Shown: in pieces, positions 33,466 to 42,026 of the stretch
Layout of the letters: the number at the start of each line of letters is the position of its first letter
How positions within the stretch are numbered: position 1 is the first letter of the stretch
NCBI RefSeq assembly: GCF_004353905.1
Contig: NZ_SMOD01000011.1
Location: 62,001 to 126,000, forward strand
Source: Paraburkholderia guartelaensis
GTDB taxonomy: Bacteria; Pseudomonadota; Gammaproteobacteria; Burkholderiales; Burkholderiaceae
Length of the DNA: 64,000 nt
Direction of reading: 5' to 3'
Notes under the pieces: model-generated
What the model was told of the DNA's origin: nothing
The model's input: only the letters and a program-made list of their open reading frames with translations
Databases searched by the model: none
Program-made: the position numbers and the translations under genes

Positions 33466-36400
33466 ATGACAATTGGCCCGCTTGCCATCGGCGAATTCAG
33501 AAACCCGCTGATCCGTCAATTTTTGCATGAATTGGAGGTGTCGGGTTTCGAAGGCGAGGTGGACGCGACTCACGCGACGCGCACGGTACTGGCCACCGAC
33601 AATTCGATTTACCAGCGCTACCCGCAAGCAGCAGTGTTTCCACGCCACGCGCAGGACGTCGCACGCATCGCAAGCTTGCTCGGGCGCGAGGCGTTTCGCG
33701 GCGTGGCGGTCGCGGCGCGCGGCGGCGGCACGGGCACGAACGGGCAGTCGCTGACCGAAGGCATCGTGGTCGACATGTCGCGCCATATGAACCGGATCCT
33801 CGAAATCGATCCGGTTGCGCGCACGGCCAGAGTGGAGGCCGGTGTCGTCAAGGACCAGCTCAATGCCGCACTGAAGCGGCACGGGCTCTTTTTCGCGCCG
33901 GAACTGTCGACGTCGAACCGCGCGACCATCGGCGGCATGATCAGCACGGATGCGAGCGGGCAGGGTAGTTGCACCTACGGGAAAACGCGTGACCACGTGC
34001 TCGCGCTGGAAACGGTCCTGGTCGGCGGTGAGCGCCTGTCGAGCGCGCCGGTCGACGATGCCGCGCTCATGGCGCTCTGCGCGCGCGAGGACAAGGTTGG
34101 CGAAGTCTTCCGCACCGCGCGCGACATCAGCGAGCGCGAAGCCGGCCTGATCCGCGAGCGCTTCCCCAAGCTGAACCGCTGCCTGACCGGTTACGACCTC
34201 GCGCATTTGCGTGACGGCGAGGGGCGCTTCGACATCAACAGCGTGCTGTGCGGCTCGGAAGGCACGCTCGGCTTTATCGTCGAGGCGACGCTGAACGTGC
34301 TGCCGGTTCCGAAGCACGCCGCACTCGTCAATGTCCGCTACGAGAGTTTCATGGACGCCTTGCGCGACGCGCGCGCGTTGATGGCCCATCGTCCGCTCTC
34401 GATCGAAACCGTGGACTCCACGGTGCTGCGGCTGGCACGCGAGGATAGCGTCTGGCAAAGCGTGGCCGAATATTTCCCCGACGACGAAGGGATTGAAGGC
34501 GGTGCGAGCGGCATCAACATGGTCGAATTCAGCGGCGACGATACGGACGAATTGCGCGCACGCGTGGCCGCGTTCGCCGAGCACCTTGGCGCCGACGTGA
34601 GCGTCAAACGCCTGGGACATACGATCGCCGACGGCGAGGCGGCGATCCATCGCGTCTATGCGATGCGCAAGCGTGCGGTGGGCCTGCTGGGCAACGCACG
34701 CGGTGCGAGCCGCCCGCAGCCCTTCGTGGAAGACACGGCCGTGCCCCCCGAAAATCTCGCCGACTATATTGCGGAGTTTCGGGCGCTGCTAGACGGCTTT
34801 GGCTTGCGCTACGGCATGTTTGGCCATGTCGATGCCGGCGTGCTCCATGTGCGCCCCGCGCTCGACATGCGCAATCCGGACGAGGCCGCGCTTGTGCGTC
34901 CCATTTCGGATGCCGTGACCGCCTTGACGATGAAGTATGGCGGCCTGCTGTGGGGCGAGCATGGCAAGGGCGTGCGCTCGGAGTACGTGCCGGAGTATTT
35001 CGGGCCTTTGTATCCCGCCCTGCAGCGTCTCAAGGCGGCATTCGATGCGCACAATCAGCTCAATCCCGGCAAGATTGCCACGCCGGCGGGGGCGAGTGCG
35101 GCGCTGTTGAAGATCGACGCGACGACGCTGCGCGGCGAACTGGACCGGCGCATCGATGAGCGTGTCTGGCAGGCCAATGCCGACGCCGTTCACTGCAACG
35201 GCAACGGTGCCTGCTACAACTTCGACCCGAACGACGCGATGTGTCCGTCGTGGAAAGCCACGCGCGAGCGCGTGCATTCGCCGAAGGGCCGAGCTTCGCT
35301 GATGCGCGAATGGCTACGTCTGCAGCAGGATGCCTGCGCGGATCTCACGGCTGCGCCAACCACGGCGGCATTGCCGGTGCGCATGTTCAATAGCGTGCGC
35401 AAGCGCCAGGGCGAGCAAGACTTCTCGCATGAGGTGTATGACGCCATGGCGGGTTGCCTCTCGTGCAAGTCATGCGTGGGGCAGTGCCCCGTGAAAGTGA
35501 GCGTGCCCGAGTTTCGCGCACGCTTTCTGGAGCTGTATCACACGCGCTATTTGCGTCCGCTGCGCGACTATTTGATCGGCGCGCTTGAATTTACGGTGCC
35601 GCGCGTAGCGGCGGTGCCTGGAGCGAAAAGCGTCTACAACGCGGTGATGGGCGCGGGTCCAGTCAAATCGCTGCTTGCGCGCGGTCTTGGCCTTGTCGAT
35701 AGCCCGTTGTTGAGCCGTGTGTCATGGCGCGGTGTGCTGCGCCGCTCGGGAGCAGAGATCGCAACGCCCGAACGCCTCTCGATGCTGAGCATTGCCGAGC
35801 GCCGGCGCAGCGTGATCGTGGTGCAGGACGCGTTCACGCGTTACTTTGAAACGCCGGTTGCCGCCGCATTCCTGGAACTCGCCGGGAAGCTAGGGTTCAA
35901 GGTATTCGTCGCGCCTTATCTGCCCAACGGCAAGCCACTGCATGTGCAGGGGTTCCTGCCGCAGTTTCGCCGCGCGGCGCGTCGCAATGCGGCGCAACTG
36001 ACCGCGCTTGCCAGATCGGGTGTGCCGCTGGTCGGCATCGATCCGGCCATGACGCTCGTCTACCGCCAGGAGTATCGCAAGGTGGACGGCATCGAAACCG
36101 TACCCGACGTTCAGTTGCCGCAGGAATGGCTGATCGGCGCATTACGCTCGCGCGCCACGACGCCGCGTGCGTCCGGCTCGTTCAGGCTGCTGCCGCATTG
36201 CACCGAGCGCACCAACGCGAGTACCGCCGCGCTCTTGTGGAAAGACGTATTCGCGGCGGCCGGCCTCGCGCTCGCGACGCCGGCCAGCGGTTGCTGCGGC
36301 ATGTCGGGCACCTACGGCCACGAGGCGCGCAATCGCGCGACCTCGGAAACGATCTTCGAGCAATCGTGGGCGCGGCATGTCGATGCGGCATCGACTTCGA

Positions 36401-36516
36401 CGCAAGGGGCGGAAGAATTGCTCGCCACGGGTTATTCATGCCGCTGCCAGGTGAAGCGCTTGCGCGGCCGCCAGCTGCGCCATCCCATTCAGGCGCTGCT
36501 GGACGCCATGCGCTGA
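33466..36516 (+). CDS. ydiJ: FAD-binding and 4Fe-4S D-2-hydroxyglutarate dehydrogenase (YdiJ-like)
   Basis: A 1016-residue fusion closely matching E. coli YdiJ (1018). Residues about 50-270 form the PCMH-type FAD-binding domain (FTPRGGGTGTNGQ-like GGGTGTNGQSL, GVVKDQLNAALKRHGLFFAPELSTSNRATIGG). Residues 300-600 are the FAD-oxidase C domain, with YGMFGHVDAGVLHVRPALDM and GEHGKG. A ferredoxin-like cluster motif has C664, C667, C670 and C674 (CLSCKSCVGQCP). The end carries a CCG-type motif (CCGMSGTYGHEA). YdiJ oxidises D-2-hydroxyglutarate to 2-oxoglutarate. I chose the ATG at 33466 because it gives the family N-terminus; a longer reading would run into the divergent lysR gene. It is convergent with a small secreted-protein gene 6 bp away. 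Confidence 0.92.
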   Translation: MTIGPLAIGEFRNPLIRQFLHELEVSGFEGEVDATHATRTVLATDNSIYQRYPQAAVFPRHAQDVARIASLLGREAFRGVAVAARGGGTGTNGQSLTEGIVVDMSRHMNRILEIDPVARTARVEAGVVKDQLNAALKRHGLFFAPELSTSNRATIGGMISTDASGQGSCTYGKTRDHVLALETVLVGGERLSSAPVDDAALMALCAREDKVGEVFRTARDISEREAGLIRERFPKLNRCLTGYDLAHLRDGEGRFDINSVLCGSEGTLGFIVEATLNVLPVPKHAALVNVRYESFMDALRDARALMAHRPLSIETVDSTVLRLAREDSVWQSVAEYFPDDEGIEGGASGINMVEFSGDDTDELRARVAAFAEHLGADVSVKRLGHTIADGEAAIHRVYAMRKRAVGLLGNARGASRPQPFVEDTAVPPENLADYIAEFRALLDGFGLRYGMFGHVDAGVLHVRPALDMRNPDEAALVRPISDAVTALTMKYGGLLWGEHGKGVRSEYVPEYFGPLYPALQRLKAAFDAHNQLNPGKIATPAGASAALLKIDATTLRGELDRRIDERVWQANADAVHCNGNGACYNFDPNDAMCPSWKATRERVHSPKGRASLMREWLRLQQDACADLTAAPTTAALPVRMFNSVRKRQGEQDFSHEVYDAMAGCLSCKSCVGQCPVKVSVPEFRARFLELYHTRYLRPLRDYLIGALEFTVPRVAAVPGAKSVYNAVMGAGPVKSLLARGLGLVDSPLLSRVSWRGVLRRSGAEIATPERLSMLSIAERRRSVIVVQDAFTRYFETPVAAAFLELAGKLGFKVFVAPYLPNGKPLHVQGFLPQFRRAARRNAAQLTALARSGVPLVGIDPAMTLVYRQEYRKVDGIETVPDVQLPQEWLIGALRSRATTPRASGSFRLLPHCTERTNASTAALLWKDVFAAAGLALATPASGCCGMSGTYGHEARNRATSETIFEQSWARHVDAASTSTQGAEELLATGYSCRCQVKRLRGRQLRHPIQALLDAMR

Positions 36517-36522
36517 CCGGGA

Positions 36523-36798
36523 TCAGTAGTTCCAACGGTCCCGGTCATGCCATTCGCGTTCGCGCCACTGCCGCTCGCGCCATTCATGCTCACGGCGTTC
36601 GTGCTCGCGCCATTCGTGTTCCCGCCAACGCCGCGCGCGCCAGTCGTCGTCGCCTCGCCAGTCGGTCTGGACGGGGGCCGGCGCGTAGGCCGCGCCTGGC
36701 ACGCCAACGCCCACGGCCACATCCACTTGGGCCAATGCAGCGGTCGAAGCCGCCAACGCCGTTGCGCCCAGGACCAGGCCGAGAATCGTCCTCTTCAT
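36523..36798 (-). CDS. Small exported Trp/Arg/Glu-rich repeat protein, function unknown
   Basis: A 91-residue protein with a clear signal peptide (MKRTILGLVLGATALAAS, cleavage after STAALA near residue 23-24). A short hydrophobic Pro/Ala segment follows. The second half consists of imperfect WREHE/WRERE units (about seven from residue 58), ending DRDRWNY. AGGAG lies seven bases before the ATG at 36798. Such WRxxEW-rich periplasmic proteins occur in Burkholderiales but have no assigned function that I know. The repeated Trp-Arg-Glu pattern suggests a long amphipathic or salt-bridge-rich helix. Single gene, convergent with ydiJ. Confidence 0.7.
   Translation of the reverse strand: MKRTILGLVLGATALAASTAALAQVDVAVGVGVPGAAYAPAPVQTDWRGDDDWRARRWREHEWREHERREHEWRERQWREREWHDRDRWNY
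36540..36640. repeat. Short imperfect tandem repeats encoding the WREHE units
   Basis: Units of about 12-24 bp built from GCCATTC and CGCTCGCG-type blocks repeat across the 3' half of the small exported-protein gene. Confidence 0.6.
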
Positions 36799-37156
36799 AT
36801 CGCAACTCCTTCGCACGCTGCGTGCGTTTTTTGATGAGCACGGTTCCGAGTGTAGGTGCGGCCTTCGGACACAGGTGCAACGGTGGTGCGAGATTGGTAA
36901 CAACGAGTTATGCGCATGCTGAACGTTGCCGCCGTGAAAGTCGCACGGTGAATTGCTCAGTAGAACGATTGATTGCTCGTGATGGATCGTGCTGGCGAGG
37001 TCGAGGACTTCGTCAGCAGCGGCTGCCCCTACTCTGACCCCTGGAGCGAGATGGCGCGGGCGTTTGCCATTGGCGGAATCCGGGTACACTCGAAGTCGAA
37101 CCGCGGGTCGAGTGCTACCTGTGTCGCGCCCGCTCTCCAGCCAGCTTTTTGCGCCG
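36799..37156. other. Divergent intergenic region before the response regulator gene
   Basis: 358 bp without a supportable gene. Contains a plus-strand hairpin with a T-run (36812-36832) and a weak TTGCCA-N15-TACACT promoter-like pair (37064-37090) that could serve the response regulator gene. Confidence 0.4.
36812..36832 (+). terminator. Plus-strand intrinsic terminator beyond the small exported-protein gene
   Basis: CGCACG (36812-36817), loop CTG and CGTGCG (36821-36826) are followed by six T residues. It would end rightward transcripts from ydiJ after they have passed antisense through the small gene. Confidence 0.5.
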
Positions 37157-37507
37157 ATGCCAAAACGAATCTTGCTAGTCGATGACAACCGCGAAGTCGC
37201 AGATGCGCTCGCGGCGCTCGTCGAGTTCGAAGGCCATCAAGTCCGATGCGCCGCCGATGGACAAGAGGCCCTGCTCGTCGCCGGGTCGTTCCTTCCCGAG
37301 CTTGCCTTCCTGGACTGGAAGCTGCCGGACATGAACGGCGGGGAACTGGTGGGCCAGCTTCGCCTCAACCCCGCGCTGTCGACTACCCGGTACGTTTTGC
37401 TATCCGGACAGGCCGACCCGGATATTGCCGCCAGGGCGGCGGCAGCCGGTTTCGACAAATGTCTGACGAAACCCGTGCGGCTCGAAGACCTGCTGGCTTG
37501 CCTGTGA
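37157..37507 (+). CDS. Single-domain response regulator (CheY-like receiver)
   Basis: A 116-residue receiver domain with no output domain. The acidic pair is D9 D10 (RILLVDDNREVADAL), the phosphoacceptor is D53 (LAFLDWKLPDMNG), the switch Ser is in YVLLSGQ, and the conserved Lys is in CLTKPVRLEDLL. Start at 37157; a longer in-frame reading to the left is Arg/Ala-rich and unsupported. It lies 177 bp before the hybrid histidine kinase gene and could be its phosphorelay partner or phosphate sink. No DNA-binding output is present. Confidence 0.88.
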   Translation: MPKRILLVDDNREVADALAALVEFEGHQVRCAADGQEALLVAGSFLPELAFLDWKLPDMNGGELVGQLRLNPALSTTRYVLLSGQADPDIAARAAAAGFDKCLTKPVRLEDLLACL

Positions 37508-37684
37508 CACCGCTCTGACCGGCTGCCGCTTCGGCGCCGGTGCCCCTCCGTGGCTATCTTGACGGGCCTCGCCCGGAGGCGGAACGATAATTGCGCACTT
37601 TGTCTCGCTCGTGCGCAGCCTCGAATCTCCACGAACATCGTCGTTCCGATATCCAGCAGCGTCTCCTCGGAGCAGAGTCGCGTC

Positions 37685-39421
37685 ATGAACAAGGAAGTTC
37701 CACCGCCGATCGAGCGCCCCTCGACCCGCTGGCCGGGCGAAATGGCGGAGCGCATCGCCGCATTCGACTGGAGCGGCACGGCGCTCGGCCCTCGCGAAAC
37801 GTGGTCGGCGAGCCTCGTGGCCGCGATCAATATGCTCCTCGCGTCGCCTTCTCCGCTCGTCATGCTTTGGGGCCACGAAGGCACGATGGTCTACAACGAC
37901 GCCTACGCGTTTTTCGCGGGCAGCCGGCATCCGTTCCTGCTCGGCAAACCGGTCGAAACCGGCTGGCCGGAGGTGGCGGCATTCAACCGGAATGTCGTCG
38001 ATACGTGCCTCGCCGGCGGAACGCTGGCCTTTCAGGACAAGCAGCTCGTGCTGTATCGCGAAGGTCACGCCGAAGACGTCTGGCTGGACCTGAGCTACAG
38101 CCCGGTTTTCGAAGACGACGAGCGGCCGGCGGGCGTCATCGCCATCGTGTTCGAAACGACTGCGAAGATCCTGGCGGAAAGGCAGCGCAAGGTCGCCGAA
38201 GACGCGCTGCTGCAACTGACCCAGACACTGGAGCAGCGCGTAGCCGAGGAAGTGGGGGCGCGCGTGGCGATGGAGGAGCGGTTGCGTCAGGCGCAAAAGC
38301 TCGAGGCCATCGGCAGTCTCACGGGCGGCGTGGCGCACGACTTCAACAACGTCTTGCAGGTCATCTCCGCCAACCTCCAGCTCATCGAGCTTTCGACGAG
38401 AGGCAACGCCGCGCTCGAGCGGCGCGTGGCGGCGGTCAGCAACGCGGTGTCGCGCGGCGCGAAACTCGCCGCGCAATTGCTGGCCTTTGCACGCAGGCAA
38501 CCGCTCGCGCCGGCCGTTCTGAATCCCTTCCGGCTGGTCGAAGGCATCGCCGAGATGCTTCACCGCACGTTGCCGGAGACGATCGAACTCGCCATCGTGC
38601 CTGCGCAGGAGAGCTGGAATATCTGTGCCGACCGGAGTCAGCTGGAAAGCGCGCTGTTGAATCTCGTCATCAATTCGCGCGATGCGATCGACGGACCCGG
38701 ACGCATCTGCGTTTGTCTCGCGAATATCGATGCGGGCAACGACGAACTGGCGCTCCGCGATGGCGTCCCAGCAGGCGAATATGTGCGCCTGCAAGTCTCC
38801 GACTCGGGCAGCGGCATGCCCGACCACGTGAAAGCGCGCGTGTTCGAACCGTTCTTCACCACGAAGGCCGAGGGCCAGGGAACGGGACTGGGCTTGAGCA
38901 TGGTGCACGGGTTCGTGGCGCAGAGTTCGGGCTACGTTTTCATTGAAAGCACGGAAGGCGAGGGCACGACAGTCAATCTGTATTTCCCGCGCAGCCTCGA
39001 AGCGGAATACGACGCTTACAAACCGACTGTCGCGAGGCAGGAGCGAGGCGGCGAGACCATTCTCGTTGTCGAAGACGATGCCGACGTGCGCATTGCCGCG
39101 ATCGAAATGCTGGCCCAGCTCGGCTACAAGGTGCTCTCCGCGCAAGATGGCGAAAGCGCGCTCAAGCTGATCCAGAGCGGCCAGCGCTTCGACCTGCTGT
39201 TCACGGATGTCGTGACGCCGGGCACGGTGAGAAGCAGCGAACTGGCTCGTATTGCGAGCGGGCCGCCCTATTACGCCGAGGTGCTGTTTGCCTCTGGCTA
39301 CACGCGCGACGTCATCTTCCACGACGGCAAGCTCGACGAAGGCGTCGCCCTTATTAGCAAGCCCTATCGATACGACGAACTTGCCGTTGCTGTGCGCAAC
39401 GCGCTCAACAAGACCGAATGA
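37685..39421 (+). CDS. Hybrid histidine kinase with PAS and receiver domains
   Basis: A 578-residue soluble sensor kinase without membrane helices. Residues about 20-160 are a PAS-like domain (FDWSGTALGPRETW, MLWGHEGTMVYNDAYAFFAG, VWLDLSYSPVFEDD). A short coiled coil (165-210) leads to the dimerisation helix with the phosphorylated H218 (SLTGGVAHDFNNVLQVI). The ATPase domain follows (LVINSRDAI N-box, SDSGSGMPDHV G1, GTGLGLSMV G2). The receiver ends the protein: acidic pair in VVEDDADV, acceptor D508 (LFTDVVTPG), Lys in LISKPYRYDEL. These LGPRETW-type PAS kinases often respond to cytoplasmic redox or light cues, but no cofactor-binding residue is evident here. Confidence 0.9.
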   Translation: MNKEVPPPIERPSTRWPGEMAERIAAFDWSGTALGPRETWSASLVAAINMLLASPSPLVMLWGHEGTMVYNDAYAFFAGSRHPFLLGKPVETGWPEVAAFNRNVVDTCLAGGTLAFQDKQLVLYREGHAEDVWLDLSYSPVFEDDERPAGVIAIVFETTAKILAERQRKVAEDALLQLTQTLEQRVAEEVGARVAMEERLRQAQKLEAIGSLTGGVAHDFNNVLQVISANLQLIELSTRGNAALERRVAAVSNAVSRGAKLAAQLLAFARRQPLAPAVLNPFRLVEGIAEMLHRTLPETIELAIVPAQESWNICADRSQLESALLNLVINSRDAIDGPGRICVCLANIDAGNDELALRDGVPAGEYVRLQVSDSGSGMPDHVKARVFEPFFTTKAEGQGTGLGLSMVHGFVAQSSGYVFIESTEGEGTTVNLYFPRSLEAEYDAYKPTVARQERGGETILVVEDDADVRIAAIEMLAQLGYKVLSAQDGESALKLIQSGQRFDLLFTDVVTPGTVRSSELARIASGPPYYAEVLFASGYTRDVIFHDGKLDEGVALISKPYRYDELAVAVRNALNKTE

Positions 39422-39790
39422 CGCCATCGATGCGTCGGGTCTTCAGGCGGGTTTGGGCGGCCTTGGCCAGTGATAGTATCGGGTCAATCTTTTTGTAGTA
39501 TCAGCCATGGAAAGCCGGCGGTTCAATGCCACGCAAGCGTTGACGCCTGTCCTCGCGCGGTGCCCGGCCGGTTTCAATGATCGAATCGGCCGGACGCGGG
39601 GATGAGTCGTCGCGAATGGACCCAGGCTAACCGTAAGCCAGTCGCAATGACTCGCTATGCCTCGTCGCCTCAGCGATTTCCCTGGAGTGCTGTCATTCGC
39701 CCCAGGAATGTGTTGATATAGCGAAAAATCGCACGGTCGGACGAAAAAATTCACGCTCGATAAGAAATGCCCAAACAAAGGAGACGGTCC
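39422..39790. other. Leader region of the branched-chain-type ABC transporter operon
   Basis: 369 bp without a supportable gene. It holds an inverted repeat at 39564-39593 and ends with the strong ribosome binding site AAAGGAGACGGTCC. No confident promoter was found. Confidence 0.4.
39564..39593. promoter_or_regulatory. Inverted repeat CCGGCCG/CGGCCGG in the ABC operon leader
   Basis: CCGGCCG (39564-39570) pairs with CGGCCGG (39587-39593). A G-T and two A-T pairs can extend the stem inward to about 10 bp with a 10-nt loop. It may be an operator or an RNA leader structure about 200 bp before the start codon. Confidence 0.35.
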
Positions 39791-41035
39791 ATGAGGATGT
39801 TGCGCTCGTTGCTGGTTGGTGCGGTTGTATCGTCGGCGTTGGTAGCGGGGGCCGCGCAAGCGGAGACTGTCAAGATTGCCTTCATCGATCCGCTGTCCGG
39901 CTTGATGGCATCACTTGGAACGAATCAGCTGCACAGCTGGCAATACACGGCCGAATACGCCAACGAGCATAACTGGGCAAACGGCACGAAGTTCGAGGTG
40001 GTCGGATTCGACAACAAGCTTTCGCCGCAGGAAAGCCTGACCCTGCTGAACCAGGCCGCCGACCAGGGCATTCGCTATATCGTGCAGGGCAACGGCTCGT
40101 CGGTCGGCCTCGCGCTGGAGGATGCGGTCGCCAAGTACAACTCGCGCAATCCGGGCAAGGAAATCGTCTACCTGAACTACGCTGCGGTGGACCCGGCCAT
40201 GACCAATGCGCGGTGCGACTACTGGCACTTCCGCTTCGACGCCAACGCCGACATGAAGATGGATGCGCTCACCACGTTCCTCGCGCGCGACAAGGACATC
40301 AAGAAGGTCTACCTGATCAATCAGGACTACTCGTTTGGTCACGACGTTTCGCGCGTGGCGCGCGAGGACCTGAAGAGCAAACGCCCGGATATCGTGATCG
40401 TCGGCGACGATTTTCATCCGCTCGCGCGCGTGAAGGACTTCTCGCCTTACGCCACCAAGATCAAGGCTTCAGGTGCCGACACGGTGATCACGGGCAACTG
40501 GGGCAGCGACCTCGCATTGCTCGTGAAGGCGAGCAAGGACGCGGGCGTGACGGCCAACTTCTATACCTACTACGCAGGCACGACCGGCGTGCCGACGGCC
40601 ATGGGCGCGTCCGGCGCCGACCATGTGAAGTACGTGGGCGTGTTCGGCCCGAACACGGCGAACAACCCGCCGGTGGTTGGGCAGATCATCGAGGGTTACA
40701 AGAAGAAGTACAACGACGACTATTACCTGGCGACGGCCTACGCGGCCATCGAAATGCTGAGCAAGGCGATGAACGCGACGAAGTCGACGGATCCCGTCAA
40801 GGTGGCCAAGGCCATGGAGGGCATGACGGTCGACGGCATGAACGGTCCGGTGGCAATGCGCGCTGCCGATCACCAGGCGCAGCAGTCACTCGTGATCGCG
40901 ACATGGACCAAGGCGGACGGCAAGACGGTAAAGTACGACCAGGAGAACACCGGCTATGGCTGGCGCACCGACGTCCAGCTTGGACCGACCGCGGCAACGC
41001 AGCCGACCACTTGCCAGATGAAGCGCCCGGGCTGA
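39791..41035 (+). CDS. Branched-chain amino-acid-type ABC transporter, periplasmic binding protein
   Basis: A 414-residue periplasmic binding protein of the LivK/Peripla_BP_6 family. The signal peptide ends at AGAAQA near residue 24. The mature start VKIAFIDPLSGLMASLG is the usual first strand and ligand loop. VYLINQDYSFGHDVSRVAREDL and DTVITGNWGSDLALLVKAS follow. The ATG at 39791 lies after AAAGGAGACGGTCC; an upstream in-frame ATG at 39767 is less likely. It is first in a five-gene transporter operon. The ligand may be an amino acid, amide, urea or an aromatic acid; the sequence does not decide. The C-terminus has a Cys (TTCQMKRPG) that may pair with the other mature cysteine. Confidence 0.92.
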   Translation: MRMLRSLLVGAVVSSALVAGAAQAETVKIAFIDPLSGLMASLGTNQLHSWQYTAEYANEHNWANGTKFEVVGFDNKLSPQESLTLLNQAADQGIRYIVQGNGSSVGLALEDAVAKYNSRNPGKEIVYLNYAAVDPAMTNARCDYWHFRFDANADMKMDALTTFLARDKDIKKVYLINQDYSFGHDVSRVAREDLKSKRPDIVIVGDDFHPLARVKDFSPYATKIKASGADTVITGNWGSDLALLVKASKDAGVTANFYTYYAGTTGVPTAMGASGADHVKYVGVFGPNTANNPPVVGQIIEGYKKKYNDDYYLATAYAAIEMLSKAMNATKSTDPVKVAKAMEGMTVDGMNGPVAMRAADHQAQQSLVIATWTKADGKTVKYDQENTGYGWRTDVQLGPTAATQPTTCQMKRPG

Positions 41036-41075
41036 ACGTGCTCTCGCTACGACACATCACAAGGATTATCGGGCA

Positions 41076-42023
41076 GTGGAATTCCTGACCATCTCTCTGT
41101 TGAACGGCATCGGCTACGGGCTGCTGCTGTTCATGCTTTCCTCGGGCCTCACCTTGATCTTTAGCATGATGGGCGTGCTCAACTTCGCGCACGCCAGTTT
41201 CTACATGCTCGGGGCCTACTTCGCCTACACCATTGCCAGCAAGATCGGTTTCTGGCCGGCGCTCGTGGCGGCGCCGGTGCTCGTGGCGTGTGTCGGCGCG
41301 CTCGTCGAGCGTTTCGGCTTGCGTACCGTACACAAGTATGGGCACGTGGCGGAACTGCTGTTCACTTTCGGCCTTTCGTATCTGATCGTGGAGGGCGTCA
41401 AGCTCGTCTGGGGTCTGGCCGCGGTGCCGTACGCCATTCCGCCTGAACTGAACGGGGCGCTGTTCAAGGTGTACACGTCGGAGTTTCCGAAGTATCGCGC
41501 CTTCATGATGCTCATCTCGATCGCCATGCTCGCGGCGCTGTATCTGGTGCTGACGCGCACGCGCATCGGCCTCGTCATTCAGGCGTCGCTCACGCATCCG
41601 GAGATGGTCGAGGCGCTCGGGCATAACGTGCAGCGCGTGTTCATGCTCGTGTTCGGCGGCGGCGCCGCGCTGGCGGGCCTTGCCGGCGTGATCGGCGGCA
41701 ATGCGTTCGTCACGTCGCCTTCGATGGCCGAGTCGGTGGGCACTATCGTTTTCGTGATCGCCGTGGTGGGCGGCATGGGCTCGCTGCCGGGCGCGTTCAT
41801 CGCGTCGCTGCTGATCGGCGTCATGCAGACGTTCGCCGTCACGATCGACGCCTCGCTCTCCGATCTGTTCTCACTCGTCGGCGTGACGGTGACCGACAGC
41901 ACGGCGCTCTCGTCGCTGTTGCGCATGCCGGTCTCGCAGGTCGCGCCGATTCTGCCTTATCTGCTCATGGTGCTCATGATGATCCTGCGACCGCGCGGGT
42001 TGCTCGGCAAGCGGGAGGGCTGA
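41076..42023 (+). CDS. Branched-chain-type ABC transporter permease (LivH-like)
   Basis: A 315-residue inner-membrane permease with about eight helices. The start LLNGIGYGLLLFMLSSGLTLIFSMMGVLNFAHASFYMLGAY carries the GxxxxxxNxAHG-like LivH signature with NFAHAS. GGAAALAGLAGVIGG and VGGMGSLPGAFIASLLIG hold the ATPase-contact EAA-like loop. It lies 40 bp after the binding protein and 3 bp before the LivM-like gene. It is a normal member of the HAAT family, and with LivM forms the channel. Confidence 0.93.
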   Translation: MEFLTISLLNGIGYGLLLFMLSSGLTLIFSMMGVLNFAHASFYMLGAYFAYTIASKIGFWPALVAAPVLVACVGALVERFGLRTVHKYGHVAELLFTFGLSYLIVEGVKLVWGLAAVPYAIPPELNGALFKVYTSEFPKYRAFMMLISIAMLAALYLVLTRTRIGLVIQASLTHPEMVEALGHNVQRVFMLVFGGGAALAGLAGVIGGNAFVTSPSMAESVGTIVFVIAVVGGMGSLPGAFIASLLIGVMQTFAVTIDASLSDLFSLVGVTVTDSTALSSLLRMPVSQVAPILPYLLMVLMMILRPRGLLGKREG

Positions 42024-42026
42024 ACG

